The position numbers and the translations under genes are program-made. DNA of 64,000 nucleotides. It comes from Prochlorococcus marinus. GTDB taxonomy: Bacteria > Cyanobacteriota > Cyanobacteriia > PCC-6307 > Cyanobiaceae. The stretch is from assembly GCF_001180245.1 (NCBI RefSeq), contig NZ_CVSV01000131.1, positions 372,001 to 436,000 of the forward strand, written 5' to 3'. Below, in pieces: positions 9,371 through 19,124 of the stretch (position 1 is its first letter; the number at the start of each line of letters is the position of its first letter). The notes beneath the pieces are model-generated. The model ran no database searches. It saw only the letters and a list, made by a program, of their open reading frames with translations, and was not told the origin of the DNA.

Positions 9371-10691
9371 CTTTTATTCCTCCCTTTATTGAATAATTTT
9401 CTAGCATTTTTTCGACTTCTTTATTTTCCCTAACAGCACTATCAACAGGTTTATATTTTAGAGGTGCTAGGGCTTTCCCTCTTAAAATCGATCCAAGTGT
9501 AAGCATTGTAATTTTAAGTTGCTGTAATGGTTTCATAGAGACAACTCTTTTATATAGGTAACTATCAAAAGTAAGTCTCTGTACATCCATGTCATCACAC
9601 ATCTCAACAAAGGCTTCTCTAGCAGAATCATTTCTGTAGAAAATATTTTGAAGGATTTCTAGCACTTTATAAGTTGTGCCATATTTTTTATCCCATTTTT
9701 TAAGATAGTTTTTTAACTCTTTTTCTGATGGAATTATTTGACCGTTTTTTGATGCTTCAACAATTTCTTCGGCACACATTCTTCCGCTTTTTGCAGCAAA
9801 ATAAATACCCTCTCCAGAACTTTTTGTTACATAACCAGCTGCATCCCCAACCAATGCCATTCTTCCAACTACTCTTCTTGGCCTTGGATGCTCAGGAATA
9901 GGGTGAGCTTCTACTTTTATTACTTCACCATTAACAAGTCTTTTCTTTGCCCTATTTCTTACACCTTCTTGAAGTCCTTTAATTAATGACTGATTCTTTT
10001 GCATGGTCCCAGTGCCCACAGCAACATGATCATATTTAGGAAATACCCACCCATAAAAATCAGGAGAAACATCAGTTCCTACGTACATTTCAGCAAGATC
10101 TTCGTAGTAACTCATTTCTTCTTTAGGCAATTTAATTCTTTCCTGAAATGCTATGGCAACTTTGTAATCTCCTGCATTCATTGCTTTTGCAACTCTGCTA
10201 TTGGCTCCATCAGCTCCGATTAAAAGGTCAACAGTAAGCTCTTTGAGTTCCCCTTTTTTATCTCCATTCGTAAAATCTGAGTAGGAAAGCTTATATGGCC
10301 CTTGATTATTATCGCCAGTATCAATAGAAGTAACTAATCCATTTATTAATGTAGCGCCAAGATCTGATGCTCTATTGCGCATAAAGGCATCCATAACTTC
10401 TCTTCTACACATTCCAATAAACTCATTATCACTTTTTCCATAAACTCTATCTAAACTTATATCTACCTCTCTATTTGATGGAGATATCATTCTCATATGC
10501 CTTACTTTTCTATCAATAATTGACTCAGGCAAATCAAATTCTTCGACCATGCATAGTGGAATTGCTCCTCCACATGGTTTTGCATTATCTAATTTTCTCT
10601 CGAAGAGCCAAGTTTTTATTCCAGCTTTAGCAAGTATTTCTGCCGCACATGAACCACTTGGACCTCCACCAATAACAGCTACCCTCAACAT
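9351..10691 (-). CDS. chlP: Geranylgeranyl reductase (chlorophyll phytyl-chain synthesis)
   Basis: ChlP reduces geranylgeranyl to phytyl groups for chlorophyll and tocopherol, using NADPH and FAD, at the thylakoid. The N-terminus is a classic dinucleotide-binding fold, VIGGGPSGSCAAEILAKAG, followed by ERKLDNAKPCGGAIP, the CRREVMDAFMRNRA helix, LLIGADGANSRVAKAM and the FAD-binding VGRMALVGDAAGYVTKSSG. At 446 residues it has the normal length of cyanobacterial and plant ChlP. The last 7 codons overlap glyS tail to tail. In Prochlorococcus the substrate would be a divinyl chlorophyll precursor (knowledge, not visible here). Confidence 0.96.
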   Translation of the reverse strand: MLRVAVIGGGPSGSCAAEILAKAGIKTWLFERKLDNAKPCGGAIPLCMVEEFDLPESIIDRKVRHMRMISPSNREVDISLDRVYGKSDNEFIGMCRREVMDAFMRNRASDLGATLINGLVTSIDTGDNNQGPYKLSYSDFTNGDKKGELKELTVDLLIGADGANSRVAKAMNAGDYKVAIAFQERIKLPKEEMSYYEDLAEMYVGTDVSPDFYGWVFPKYDHVAVGTGTMQKNQSLIKGLQEGVRNRAKKRLVNGEVIKVEAHPIPEHPRPRRVVGRMALVGDAAGYVTKSSGEGIYFAAKSGRMCAEEIVEASKNGQIIPSEKELKNYLKKWDKKYGTTYKVLEILQNIFYRNDSAREAFVEMCDDMDVQRLTFDSYLYKRVVSMKPLQQLKITMLTLGSILRGKALAPLKYKPVDSAVRENKEVEKMLENYSIKGGIKVKSSKV

Positions 10692-10803
10692 ATGAAAAAA
10701 AATAATACTGTATATAAAAACTACATCTTTTTTGCTGATAAAAGTGCATTTCTTAAAATAATAGTTAATATCGAAATATCTTTTCCAAATTCACATATAA
10801 ATA

Positions 10804-11517
10804 TTGGAACTAAACAAAGATATCGATCAATTTGATATACCGCTTGCCAAAAGAACTTACCTAAATAATCCAAATTCAAGATTATTAAAAAAATTATTAA
10901 TATTTTCTCCATTTCTTTTTCTTATGTTTTCTTTCATTGCATTGCGATTAATTAGAAATATAGAATCAATACCACTTAATAATCTCAAATTTCAGGTTGA
11001 AAGAAATCATGATGCCAGAATTTTAGGCCATCTTCCTTATAAGGAAACTCCTAAAGAGAAACTAGTTTTAATTGAGCCTAATATTGAAGTTCATATTGAT
11101 ATGCGCGATTCTCTACTAAAGATGAGAGATGAAGCCAAAAAGGATGGGATATATTTGGTCTTCTTGAGTGGTTATAGATCAATAAATTTGCAAAACAATA
11201 TCTTTTATTCTTTAAAATCTATTAGAAATCAAGAAGCAGCTGAAAGAGCTAGAGTTTCAGCCCCTCCAGGATATTCTGAACATAGTACAGGTTTCGCAAT
11301 CGATATTGGTGATGCTACTCAAAGAGAGACAGACTTTGAAAACGACTTTGAAAATACTGATGCCTTTAAATGGCTCATAAAAAATGCAGCCAAGTTTCAC
11401 TTTAAGTTATCGTTCAATAAAGGTAATAAATATATAAATTACGAACCCTGGCATTGGAGATATGAGGGTTCAATTGAAGCATTAAAAGTTTTTGAAAGCG
11501 CAAATAGAAAATTATAA
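10804..11517 (+). CDS. D-alanyl-D-alanine carboxypeptidase, VanY-type (peptidase M15B), membrane-anchored
   Basis: This zinc peptidase trims the terminal D-Ala from peptidoglycan stem peptides. The M15B residues are present: Arg125 (SGYRSINLQ), zinc ligands His160 and Asp167 (SEHSTGFAIDIGD), and Glu214/His217 (EPWHWRYEG). One membrane segment at about 31-50 precedes the catalytic domain, so the enzyme is likely anchored facing the periplasm. The start is TTG at 10804. It stands 112 bases from the divergent chlP and alone in its direction until typA. It is the second M15 peptidase in this window. Confidence 0.87.
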   Translation: MELNKDIDQFDIPLAKRTYLNNPNSRLLKKLLIFSPFLFLMFSFIALRLIRNIESIPLNNLKFQVERNHDARILGHLPYKETPKEKLVLIEPNIEVHIDMRDSLLKMRDEAKKDGIYLVFLSGYRSINLQNNIFYSLKSIRNQEAAERARVSAPPGYSEHSTGFAIDIGDATQRETDFENDFENTDAFKWLIKNAAKFHFKLSFNKGNKYINYEPWHWRYEGSIEALKVFESANRKL

Positions 11518-11646
11518 ATCTAATTGACTGATTTAATTATTCAATTAGATTATATTTTTCAAAGTCTTAAAGAGAAAATTCTCATAATAAGCATACTTTG
11601 AGTTAGCCTTAATAAAGTCAAACTACTATTCATATAAATTCTATAA

Positions 11647-13443
11647 ATGTCATCTTCGATAAAAGAAATTAGAAATGTTGCAATTATTGCTCACGTAGAT
11701 CATGGGAAGACAACACTTGTAGATGCATTGTTATCTCAATCAGGAATATTTAGAGACAATGAAGTTATCCCTACATGTGTAATGGATTCAAATGATCTTG
11801 AGAGAGAAAGGGGGATAACAATTCTCTCAAAAAATACCGCAGTTAACTATAAAGACACCAGAATTAATATTATAGACACACCTGGACATGCAGATTTTGG
11901 AGGGGAAGTTGAGAGGGTTTTGGGAATGGTTGATGGTTGTCTACTTATTGTTGATGCAAATGAGGGACCTATGCCTCAAACAAGATTTGTTTTAAAAAAA
12001 GCATTAGAAAAAGGACTTAGGCCTATAGTCTTTGTAAATAAAATTGATAGACCACGAGTAGTACCAGAAATAGCAATTGATAAGGTCCTTGATTTGTTTT
12101 TGGAGTTAGGAGCTGATGATGATCAATGTGATTTCCCTTATCTTTTTGGGAGCGGTTTATCTGGTTTCGCAAAAGAAGAAATGGAATCTAATAGTGACAA
12201 TATGATGCCTCTTTTTGAGGCTATTATCAGACACGTTCCTCCTCCAGTAGGTGATTCTAATAAGCCTCTTCAGCTACAAATAACAACTTTGGACTATTCT
12301 GATTTCTTAGGCAGAATAGTAATTGGAAAGATCCACAATGGGACTATAAAAAATGGCCAACAGGCTAGCTTAATAAAAGAAAACGGAAAAACTATTAAAG
12401 GTAAGGTTAGTAAACTTTTAGGATTTGAAGGATTACAAAGAATTGATATAAATGAAGCATTTGCAGGTGATATTGTTGCTGTTTCTGGTTTTGATGACGT
12501 CAATATTGGTGAGACCATAGCATGTCCCGATTCTCCTCATCCTCTTCCATTAATCAAAGTTGATGAACCTACCTTAAATATGACTTTTGTTGTAAATGAT
12601 TCACCATTTGCAGGTAAGGAAGGGAAATTTGTTACTAGTAGACAATTAAAAAATAGATTGGAGAGGGAACTTTTAACAAATGTTGCCTTGAGAGTAGAAG
12701 AAACTGATTCTCCTGACAGGTTTTCAGTTTCAGGAAGAGGAGAATTACATCTAGGGATATTGATTGAAACTATGAGAAGAGAGGGTTTTGAGTTTCAAAT
12801 CTCACAACCTCAAGTAATTTTCAGAGAAATTGATAATGTTGAATGTGAGCCTATAGAGACTTTGGTTTTAGATGTACCTGAAGTGTCTGTTGGTTCTTGC
12901 ATCGAAAAACTTGGATCTAGAAAGGCAGAGATGAAAAACATGCAGACAAGTTCAGATGGTAGAACTCAATTAGAATTTCTTGTACCATCAAGAGGCTTAA
13001 TTGGATTTCGCGGGGAATTTGTAAGAATAACCAGAGGTGAAGGTATCATGAGTCATTCTTTTTATGAATACAAACCTAAAACAGGAGACTTTGAAACAAG
13101 AAGGAATGGCGTTCTTATAGCTTTTGAGGAAGGTGTGGCCACATTTTATGCTTTAAAAAATGCTGAAGATAGGGGAGTATATTTCATTAAACCTGGAATT
13201 AAAGTTTATAAGGGAATGATAATTGGAGAGAATAATCGACCTCAAGATCTTGAGTTGAATATATGTAAAACTAAGCAGTTGACCAATATGAGGTCTGCAG
13301 GGGCAGAAGAACTTGATACTTTGCAGTCACCTGTTGATATTACCCTTGAAAGAGCACTCGAATATATTGGTCCTGATGAAATGCTTGAGGTAACACCGGA
13401 TTCAATAAGAATGAGAAAAATTAATAAAAAGAAAAGAAATTAA
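11647..13443 (+). CDS. typA: Ribosome-associated translational GTPase TypA/BipA
   Basis: TypA is an EF-G-like GTPase involved in 50S assembly and stress adaptation. Motifs in order are G1 [14 protein letters not shown] (15-28), switch I with RERGITI, G3 [16 protein letters not shown]4 NKIDR, domain II, and the BipA-specific C-terminal part containing [11 protein letters not shown] and the ending [11 protein letters not shown]. The length of 598 residues is normal. The ATG at 11647 directly precedes the conserved [15 protein letters not shown]309 gene follows 11 bases downstream. Confidence 0.97.
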   Translation: MSSSIKEIRNVAIIAHVDHGKTTLVDALLSQSGIFRDNEVIPTCVMDSNDLERERGITILSKNTAVNYKDTRINIIDTPGHADFGGEVERVLGMVDGCLLIVDANEGPMPQTRFVLKKALEKGLRPIVFVNKIDRPRVVPEIAIDKVLDLFLELGADDDQCDFPYLFGSGLSGFAKEEMESNSDNMMPLFEAIIRHVPPPVGDSNKPLQLQITTLDYSDFLGRIVIGKIHNGTIKNGQQASLIKENGKTIKGKVSKLLGFEGLQRIDINEAFAGDIVAVSGFDDVNIGETIACPDSPHPLPLIKVDEPTLNMTFVVNDSPFAGKEGKFVTSRQLKNRLERELLTNVALRVEETDSPDRFSVSGRGELHLGILIETMRREGFEFQISQPQVIFREIDNVECEPIETLVLDVPEVSVGSCIEKLGSRKAEMKNMQTSSDGRTQLEFLVPSRGLIGFRGEFVRITRGEGIMSHSFYEYKPKTGDFETRRNGVLIAFEEGVATFYALKNAEDRGVYFIKPGIKVYKGMIIGENNRPQDLELNICKTKQLTNMRSAGAEELDTLQSPVDITLERALEYIGPDEMLEVTPDSIRMRKINKKKRN

Positions 13444-13454
13444 TAATTAATTTC

Positions 13455-13823
13455 ATGAACGAAGAAAGTACAAATAGTTTTAAAGATTCTCTTTTTACTG
13501 CTTTAAATCTTTTTAATAATCATGAATGGTATGAGGCTCATGATGCTTTTGAAGAAATATGGAATACCGTTGATGGAGACGAAAGACAAGTTATCCAGGG
13601 AATTTTACAAGTATCTGTTTCTCAGTTTCACTTAAGTAAGGGTAATTTAAATGGAGCCACTATTTTGCTTGGAGAGGGTTTAGGTAGGATAAAAACTAGA
13701 ACCAAGATTAATTTAGGAATTGATCTTGAATCCTTCTGCCAATGTTTGGAGGATTTATTGAGGAAATTACAATATAAAGAGCTATTAAATGAGAGCGATA
13801 AGCCTTTTTTGAAACCTCTTTGA
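13455..13823 (+). CDS. DUF309 family protein
   Basis: The 122-residue helical protein has the DUF309 signature NHEWYEAHDAFEEIWN (about 22-37) and the second helix pair with RQVIQGILQVSVSQFHL. The paired Glu/His residues suggest a metal or small-molecule site, but no reaction is established for the family. It lies 11 bases after typA and upstream of lptB, so it is probably in the same transcript. No membrane segment or signal peptide. Confidence 0.85.
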   Translation: MNEESTNSFKDSLFTALNLFNNHEWYEAHDAFEEIWNTVDGDERQVIQGILQVSVSQFHLSKGNLNGATILLGEGLGRIKTRTKINLGIDLESFCQCLEDLLRKLQYKELLNESDKPFLKPL

Positions 13824-13917
13824 TGATTATGATTATATCTTTATCTTCAATGGAATTTTTATTTTCTATCCAATTATTTTTTCAAGAAAACAAGAAAACT
13901 AATCGATCTCAAGAAAA

Positions 13918-14646
13918 ATGAACCTAAAGATTCATAATGTTTCCCTTTCAATTAAGGGAAGATTAATCGTAAATGATGTCTCCATAACTGTAAATCCAGG
14001 GGAAGTTGTAGGTTTGATGGGACCTAATGGCGCAGGGAAAACTACCACTTTTAATCTCGCAGTTGGGAATATAAAACCTGATAAAGGTGAAATTTTAATG
14101 AATGGGAAAAATATAACCAAACTTCCTCTCCCAATCAGATCAAGACTTGGGTTAGGTTATTTAACTCAAGAAGCAAGTATATTTAGAAACCTAACTGTTA
14201 AGGATAATATAGATTTGGCTTTGCAAAATTCATCTTATAGTCGGGCGGCAATTAGAAATAGAAGAGAACAATTAATCAATGAATTTAATTTGAATAACTT
14301 TGTAGATAATTATGGTTACCAACTTTCAGGAGGAGAGAGGAGGAGGTGCGAAATAGCTAGGGCTCTAACTGTAGGGAGAAAAGGACCTAAATATTTGTTA
14401 TTGGATGAACCTTTTGCTGGGATCGATCCTCTAGCTGTTAATGATCTAAAGAAACTAATTCTTAAGTTAAGTATTGATGGGGTCGGGATTCTTATTACAG
14501 ACCATAATGTGAGGGAAACCCTTTTAATTACAAACAAATCATATGTATTAAGTGAAGGAAAAATTTTAGCTTACGGTTCATCAAGTGAATTAGCTGATAA
14601 TCCAATAGTCAAGAAGTATTATCTAGGAGATAATTTCAAACTTTGA
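13918..14646 (+). CDS. lptB: LPS-export ABC transporter ATPase LptB
   Basis: LptB powers extraction of lipopolysaccharide from the inner membrane with LptFG. The 242-residue protein has Walker A GPNGAGKTTT (about 35-44), Q-loop LTQEASIFRNLTVKDNI, signature LSGGERRRCEIARAL and Walker B LLLDEPFAGIDP, then the H-loop ITDHNVRETL. The SIFR/NLTV Q-loop and the DHNVRETL segment are what separate LptB from amino-acid ABC ATPases. The membrane partners are not adjacent. It is followed by ccsA after 114 bases. Confidence 0.93.
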   Translation: MNLKIHNVSLSIKGRLIVNDVSITVNPGEVVGLMGPNGAGKTTTFNLAVGNIKPDKGEILMNGKNITKLPLPIRSRLGLGYLTQEASIFRNLTVKDNIDLALQNSSYSRAAIRNRREQLINEFNLNNFVDNYGYQLSGGERRRCEIARALTVGRKGPKYLLLDEPFAGIDPLAVNDLKKLILKLSIDGVGILITDHNVRETLLITNKSYVLSEGKILAYGSSSELADNPIVKKYYLGDNFKL

Positions 14647-14760
14647 AATGCTTTTTTAAAAATAAATTAAAACTTTATTATTAAAGTTTTACTCAAATAA
14701 GAATGATTTTAATTATTATTTGGTTGTCATTAAATATTAAAACTTGAGAAATTTCTTGAG

Positions 14761-15690
14761 ATGATACTAGATAATTTTTTTAAAAATTTAATATATGAAC
14801 CGGTTTCAGTTTTAGGCCTTTTAGTTTTTTATTTTTTATTGATTAACTTACCAATATCTTTGGGTGCAGTTTTTAAAAAAAAGTCTTCTTCTGCTGTAAG
14901 ACTTATTACGATTTTAGTGAACTTATTGATAACATTACAATTACTTTTTAGGTGGTCAATTTCTGGGCACTTTCCTATCAGTAATTTGTACGAATCTCTT
15001 TATTTCCTTACTTGGGGTATCACATTAGGTCAACTATTGGTTGAGAGAGAATACCAAGCTCCAATAATTCCCTCAATTGCTATACCTATTGAGTTACTGA
15101 CTGTGGCTTTTGCTTGTTTTGTTTTACCTGAGGATTTAAAATTATCGTCAAACTTAGTTCCAGCTTTAAGGTCTAGTTGGTTAGTAATGCATGTTAGTGT
15201 CGTAATGCTTAGTTATGCAGCATTAATAATAGGTTCTTTACTTTCAATGTCCGTGCTGTTTATTAATAAAAATAAGCCGCTTCAAATCAGAAGTAGTTCT
15301 ACCGGTATAGGAGGATTTAAAATTTCAAATAGCTATCCTGTAAATGATTTAGTTGAACCTATTGATTTTTCTCATTCAGAAGAATTAGATACATTAAGTT
15401 ATCGTTCTATATTAATCGGCTTTGTTCTTTTGACCCTTGGTTTAATTTCAGGTGCGGTCTGGGCTAATGAGGCTTGGGGCACATGGTGGAGTTGGGATCC
15501 AAAAGAAACATGGGCATTTATCTCCTGGTTATTTTATGCCGCTTATCTGCATATGAGAATAAGCAAGGGTTGGCAAGGACGTAGACCAGCATTATTAGCA
15601 TCTACAGGCTTTTTAGTAGTTTTAGTATGTTATTTAGGAGTTAATTTCTTAGGAATAGGGTTACATAGTTATGGCTGGATATTTGGGTGA
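14761..15690 (+). CDS. ccsA: Cytochrome c biogenesis protein CcsA (system II)
   Basis: CcsA, with Ccs1/CcsB, exports haem across the thylakoid membrane and attaches it to apocytochromes c such as cytochrome f and c6. The 309-residue protein is strongly hydrophobic, with about eight membrane segments. It carries the tryptophan-rich haem-handling motif WGTWWSWDPKETWAF near residue 238 and a conserved histidine in MHVSVVMLSYAAL and in YAAYLHMRI. The final segment ends with the typical GLHSYGWIFG. The start is ATG at 14761; rpe converges 27 bases beyond the stop. Confidence 0.95.
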   Translation: MILDNFFKNLIYEPVSVLGLLVFYFLLINLPISLGAVFKKKSSSAVRLITILVNLLITLQLLFRWSISGHFPISNLYESLYFLTWGITLGQLLVEREYQAPIIPSIAIPIELLTVAFACFVLPEDLKLSSNLVPALRSSWLVMHVSVVMLSYAALIIGSLLSMSVLFINKNKPLQIRSSSTGIGGFKISNSYPVNDLVEPIDFSHSEELDTLSYRSILIGFVLLTLGLISGAVWANEAWGTWWSWDPKETWAFISWLFYAAYLHMRISKGWQGRRPALLASTGFLVVLVCYLGVNFLGIGLHSYGWIFG

Positions 15691-15717
15691 TTTGTTAATC
15701 TCCCGGAATATTTATAT

Positions 15718-16476
15718 TTATTGAGGTTCAGAAAGAACATTCCCCTTTTGAGCTTCTTGTGCAACTTTTCTCAAGTCATCACATCCCTCTTTTAACGTTG
15801 GGTAAGCAAACATTCCACTACCTGCTATAAAACAATTAGCTCCAGCATCTGCACATTGTGAAATAGTCCAATTTGCTTTTATTCCCCCATCTACTTCAAT
15901 ATCGACATTTAAGTTTTTTTCGATAACAAAGTTTCTTATTTCTCTGATTTTATTAAGCATTGTTGGTATATAAGCTTGTCCCCCAAAGCCTGGATTAACT
16001 GTCATAACTAAAACATGATCAACCATATCCATAATATTTTTAATCATTTCAAAAGGAGTATGAGGGTTTAATGCAACAGAGGGAGATCCTCCTAAATCTC
16101 TTATTCTTCCAAGGACTCTATGCAAATGAATATTTGCTTCGGCATGAGCTATTACTACTCCTGGTTCGCCATTCGCTCCCTTTGTAGCGTTTACATAAGA
16201 TTCAAGCATGGTTTCACAGTTGTATTGACTTACCATTAATTGAGTTTCAAAAGGGACATTGCAATATTTCCTGCATGCCGAAATCATTTCAGGACCGAAT
16301 GTAAGATTTGGCACGAAATTCCCATCCATTACATCAAATTGAATTCTATCTACCCCAGCTTCCTCGAGCTCTTTCACACATGCCCCCATATTTGCCCAAT
16401 CTGCTGGTAAAACTGAAGGAATTATTTGAATTGGTCTATTAACACCAGCTAAATTTGGTTGATTTGACTCAGTCAT
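15718..16476 (-). CDS. rpe: Ribulose-phosphate 3-epimerase
   Basis: Rpe interconverts xylulose-5-phosphate and ribulose-5-phosphate in the Calvin cycle and pentose phosphate pathway. The TIM-barrel signatures are clear: IIPSVLPADWANMG, the metal-binding FDVMDGNFVPNLTFGP, MTVNPGFGGQAYIP and VDGGIKANW (phosphate-binding GGI). The length of 252 residues includes a short N-terminal extension normal for cyanobacteria. It is divergent from glpX, with a 187-base gap that holds a hairpin-forming inverted repeat. Confidence 0.96.
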   Translation of the reverse strand: MTESNQPNLAGVNRPIQIIPSVLPADWANMGACVKELEEAGVDRIQFDVMDGNFVPNLTFGPEMISACRKYCNVPFETQLMVSQYNCETMLESYVNATKGANGEPGVVIAHAEANIHLHRVLGRIRDLGGSPSVALNPHTPFEMIKNIMDMVDHVLVMTVNPGFGGQAYIPTMLNKIREIRNFVIEKNLNVDIEVDGGIKANWTISQCADAGANCFIAGSGMFAYPTLKEGCDDLRKVAQEAQKGNVLSEPQ

Positions 16477-16594
16477 TTAATTTTTAAAATATTTAATAAA
16501 GATACTATATTTAGTTGTTTATTCCTAATTTCAAGTCACGGCCTGATAAAGTATCACCTGTAAAGAGTTAAAAAAAGCTTACTAGCATAATAAT

Positions 16595-16623
16595 TCTCAT
16601 AAAAAATGTCATGTTTTATGAGA
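16595..16623. promoter_or_regulatory. 10-bp perfect inverted repeat upstream of glpX
   Basis: TCTCATAAAA at 16595-16604 pairs with TTTTATGAGA at 16614-16623 around a 9-base loop. It lies about 40 bases before the glpX GTG start, in the rpe-glpX divergent region. It has no U-tract, so it is not a simple terminator for either neighbour. It could be a regulator binding site or a 5' leader hairpin; the protein is not identifiable from sequence. Confidence 0.45.
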
Positions 16624-16663
16624 TCATACTCAAAACCTTTAAGAAAATCCTCAAAATTTAATT

Positions 16664-17665
16664 GTGAATCAAACTTTAATTCAAGAAATTCTCGAAGTTG
16701 TCGAGCAAGCAGCTATTGCCTCAGCAAAACTAACAGGACTTGGTCAAAAAGATGAAGCTGATGCTGCAGCTGTAGAAGCAATGAGATTGCGAATGGGCAA
16801 AATTGAAATGAAAGGGAAAATTGTTATTGGAGAAGGTGAAAGAGATGAAGCACCTATGCTTTATATAGGTGAAGAGGTTGGTAGTGGAAATGGCCCAGGG
16901 GTTGACTTTGCAGTAGATCCTTGTGAAGGAACAAATCTTTGTGCGAATAATCAAAGAGGTTCTATGGCGGTTTTAGCTGCTTCTGATACGGGTGGTCTTT
17001 TCAATGCGCCTGATTTTTATATGAACAAATTAGCAGCACCTCCTGCGGCCAAAGGTAAAGTAGATATTAGAAATTCAGCTACTGAAAACTTGAAGATACT
17101 AAGTGATTGCTTGGGCCTATCTATTGATGAGCTTACTGTAGTTGTAATGGATAGAACTAGGCATAAAGAATTAATTAAAGAGATTCGAGGATGTGGTGCA
17201 AAAGTACAACCGATTTCTGATGGTGATGTTCAAGCTGCGATTGCATGTGGTTTTGCAGGTACTGGAACACATTGCTTGATGGGTATAGGTGCAGCTCCAG
17301 AGGGTGTTATTTCAGCGGCTGCAATGAGAGCTCTTGGCGGACACTTTCAAGGACAACTAGTTTATGATCCAGCAATCGCTCAAACTTCTGAATGGGCTGA
17401 TTACACAAAAGAAGGAAATATAAAACGTCTTAATGAAATGGGCATAACAGATATAGATAAAATCTATGAAGCGAATGAATTGGCATCGGGAGAAAATGTT
17501 GTTTTCGCTGGAAGTGGAATAACTGATGGATTATTATTTGACGGAGTTAAATTTGAAAGGGATTGTGTTAGAACAAGTAGTCTTGTTATTAGTACATTAG
17601 ATAGTACTGCAAGGTTCACAAATACTGTCCATATAAAAGATGGTGCTAAGAGTATCAGCCTTTAA
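16664..17665 (+). CDS. glpX: Class II fructose-1,6/sedoheptulose-1,7-bisphosphatase
   Basis: This GlpX-type enzyme dephosphorylates both FBP and SBP and is the regeneration-phase phosphatase of the cyanobacterial Calvin cycle. The metal-site motifs are [21 protein letters not shown] broken by conserved Glu residues, [14 protein letters not shown], and [24 protein letters not shown] is also typical. The 333 residues match family length. The start is GTG at 16664. hemA follows 18 bases downstream on the same strand, hinting at co-transcription of a carbon and a tetrapyrrole gene. Confidence 0.95.
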   Translation: MNQTLIQEILEVVEQAAIASAKLTGLGQKDEADAAAVEAMRLRMGKIEMKGKIVIGEGERDEAPMLYIGEEVGSGNGPGVDFAVDPCEGTNLCANNQRGSMAVLAASDTGGLFNAPDFYMNKLAAPPAAKGKVDIRNSATENLKILSDCLGLSIDELTVVVMDRTRHKELIKEIRGCGAKVQPISDGDVQAAIACGFAGTGTHCLMGIGAAPEGVISAAAMRALGGHFQGQLVYDPAIAQTSEWADYTKEGNIKRLNEMGITDIDKIYEANELASGENVVFAGSGITDGLLFDGVKFERDCVRTSSLVISTLDSTARFTNTVHIKDGAKSISL

Positions 17666-17683
17666 AAATTCACTTTTGATTTT

Positions 17684-18994
17684 ATGCATATTGTTGTCGT
17701 CGGACTGAGTCATCGCACGGCACCTGTCGAAGTGCGTGAGAAGTTAAGTATTCCTGACCAATCCATAACAGAGTCATTGAAAGCGTTAAAAGCTTTCTCT
17801 GATGTATTAGAGGTGTCAATTTTAAGTACTTGTAATAGGCTGGAAATATATGCGCTAGTAAAGGATAAAAATACTGGAATTTCATCAATTAAAGAATTCA
17901 TATCAGAATATTCTGGAATTATTTTTGAAGATTTAAATCCACATCTTTTTTGCTTTAGACAGGAAGAAGCAGTTTTGCATTTGATGAAAGTCTCGGCAGG
18001 ACTCGATAGCCTCGTTTTAGGTGAAGGACAAATCCTCTCGCAGGTAAAAAAAATGATGAGATTAGGTCAAGAGAATCAATCTACTGGACCAATTCTTAAT
18101 AGATTATTAACTCAATCAGTTAGTACAGGTAAAAAAGTAAGATCCGAAACAAATTTAGGAACTGGAGCCGTCTCAATAAGTTCAGCAGCGGTAGAACTAG
18201 CTCAATTAAAAATTGGACAAGAAAAGGGTTTTGATACTCTTGTAAGTTTGGAATCAGAGAATGTTCTTGTTGTTGGCGCAGGACGAATGAGTAGGCTTTT
18301 AATAACTCATTTAAAATCAAAAGGATGTCATAAACTTATCATTTTAAATAGAAATATTGATAGAGCATTAAATCTTGCTCAAGACTTCCCTGATTTAGAG
18401 ATTGTTTGTAAAGGGTTAAACGAATTAGAAGAAAACATTTCATTATCTTCGCTTGTTTTCACCAGTACTGCTTCTGAAGAGCCAATTATTGATCTCACAA
18501 AAATTGAAAAAATAAATTTGAGTAATAGACTTAAATTTATTGATATTGGTGTTCCGAGAAATATATCTAATGATGTCAAACAACATGAATTTGTAAAATC
18601 ATTTGATGTTGATGACTTACAAGAGGTCGTTTCAAGAAATCAAGAATTTAGACAGAAAATAGCAAAGGAAGCGGAATCTTTAGTAGAAGAAGAAAGGATC
18701 ATTTTTCTAGAATGGTGGGCAAGTTTAGAGGCCGTTCCAGTAATTAATAAACTTAGATCAGATTTGGAATTAATTCGAAAAGAGGAATTGCAAAAAGCAC
18801 TTAGCAGAATGGGACCAGATTTTTCGGCTCGAGAAAGAAAAGTTGTGGAAGCTCTGACTAAAGGAATAATTAATAAAATACTTCATACGCCTGTTACCAA
18901 GTTGAGAAGTCCTCAATCAAGAGAAGAAAGACAAGTTTCTTTGAAAATCGTTGAAAAATTGTTTTCTTTGGTAGAAGAGGATAAAAATAACTAA
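17684..18994 (+). CDS. hemA: Glutamyl-tRNA reductase
   Basis: HemA makes glutamate-1-semialdehyde from glutamyl-tRNA, the committed step to haem and chlorophyll. The catalytic nucleophile Cys50 sits in SILSTCNRLEIYA, preceded by LSHRTAPVEVREKLSI. The GEGQILSQVKK and ETNLGTGAVSISSAAVELA segments follow, then the NADPH-binding VLVVGAGRMSRLL and the C-terminal dimerisation helix. The length of 436 residues is normal. Expression is usually tied to pigment demand; here only the close 18-base spacing to glpX can be seen. Confidence 0.97.
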   Translation: MHIVVVGLSHRTAPVEVREKLSIPDQSITESLKALKAFSDVLEVSILSTCNRLEIYALVKDKNTGISSIKEFISEYSGIIFEDLNPHLFCFRQEEAVLHLMKVSAGLDSLVLGEGQILSQVKKMMRLGQENQSTGPILNRLLTQSVSTGKKVRSETNLGTGAVSISSAAVELAQLKIGQEKGFDTLVSLESENVLVVGAGRMSRLLITHLKSKGCHKLIILNRNIDRALNLAQDFPDLEIVCKGLNELEENISLSSLVFTSTASEEPIIDLTKIEKINLSNRLKFIDIGVPRNISNDVKQHEFVKSFDVDDLQEVVSRNQEFRQKIAKEAESLVEEERIIFLEWWASLEAVPVINKLRSDLELIRKEELQKALSRMGPDFSARERKVVEALTKGIINKILHTPVTKLRSPQSREERQVSLKIVEKLFSLVEEDKNN

Positions 18995-19124
18995 CTTTTT
19001 TCGATTTATATTAAGTTTTTCCAGTAATTTATCGAAATACCTTTGTAAACTGACCATTTTTATTTCTAAATATGCCCATAATCAGTTACTTTAAATAGTT
19101 GTATATCTACCTCCATTAGATTGA

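Noticed and set aside
10721-10912. 63-codon hydrophobic frame on the minus strand in the chlP-VanY gap
   Set aside because: It overlaps the N-terminal membrane anchor of the VanY-type gene antisense; the hydrophobic look is a mirror of that AT-rich coding, and the M15 gene has all its motifs.
4646-11517. Vancomycin-resistance cluster (VanX and VanY types)
   Set aside because: No VanA ligase, VanH dehydrogenase or VanRS two-component system is present, and the two genes are 5 kb apart and separated by sir, glyS and chlP.
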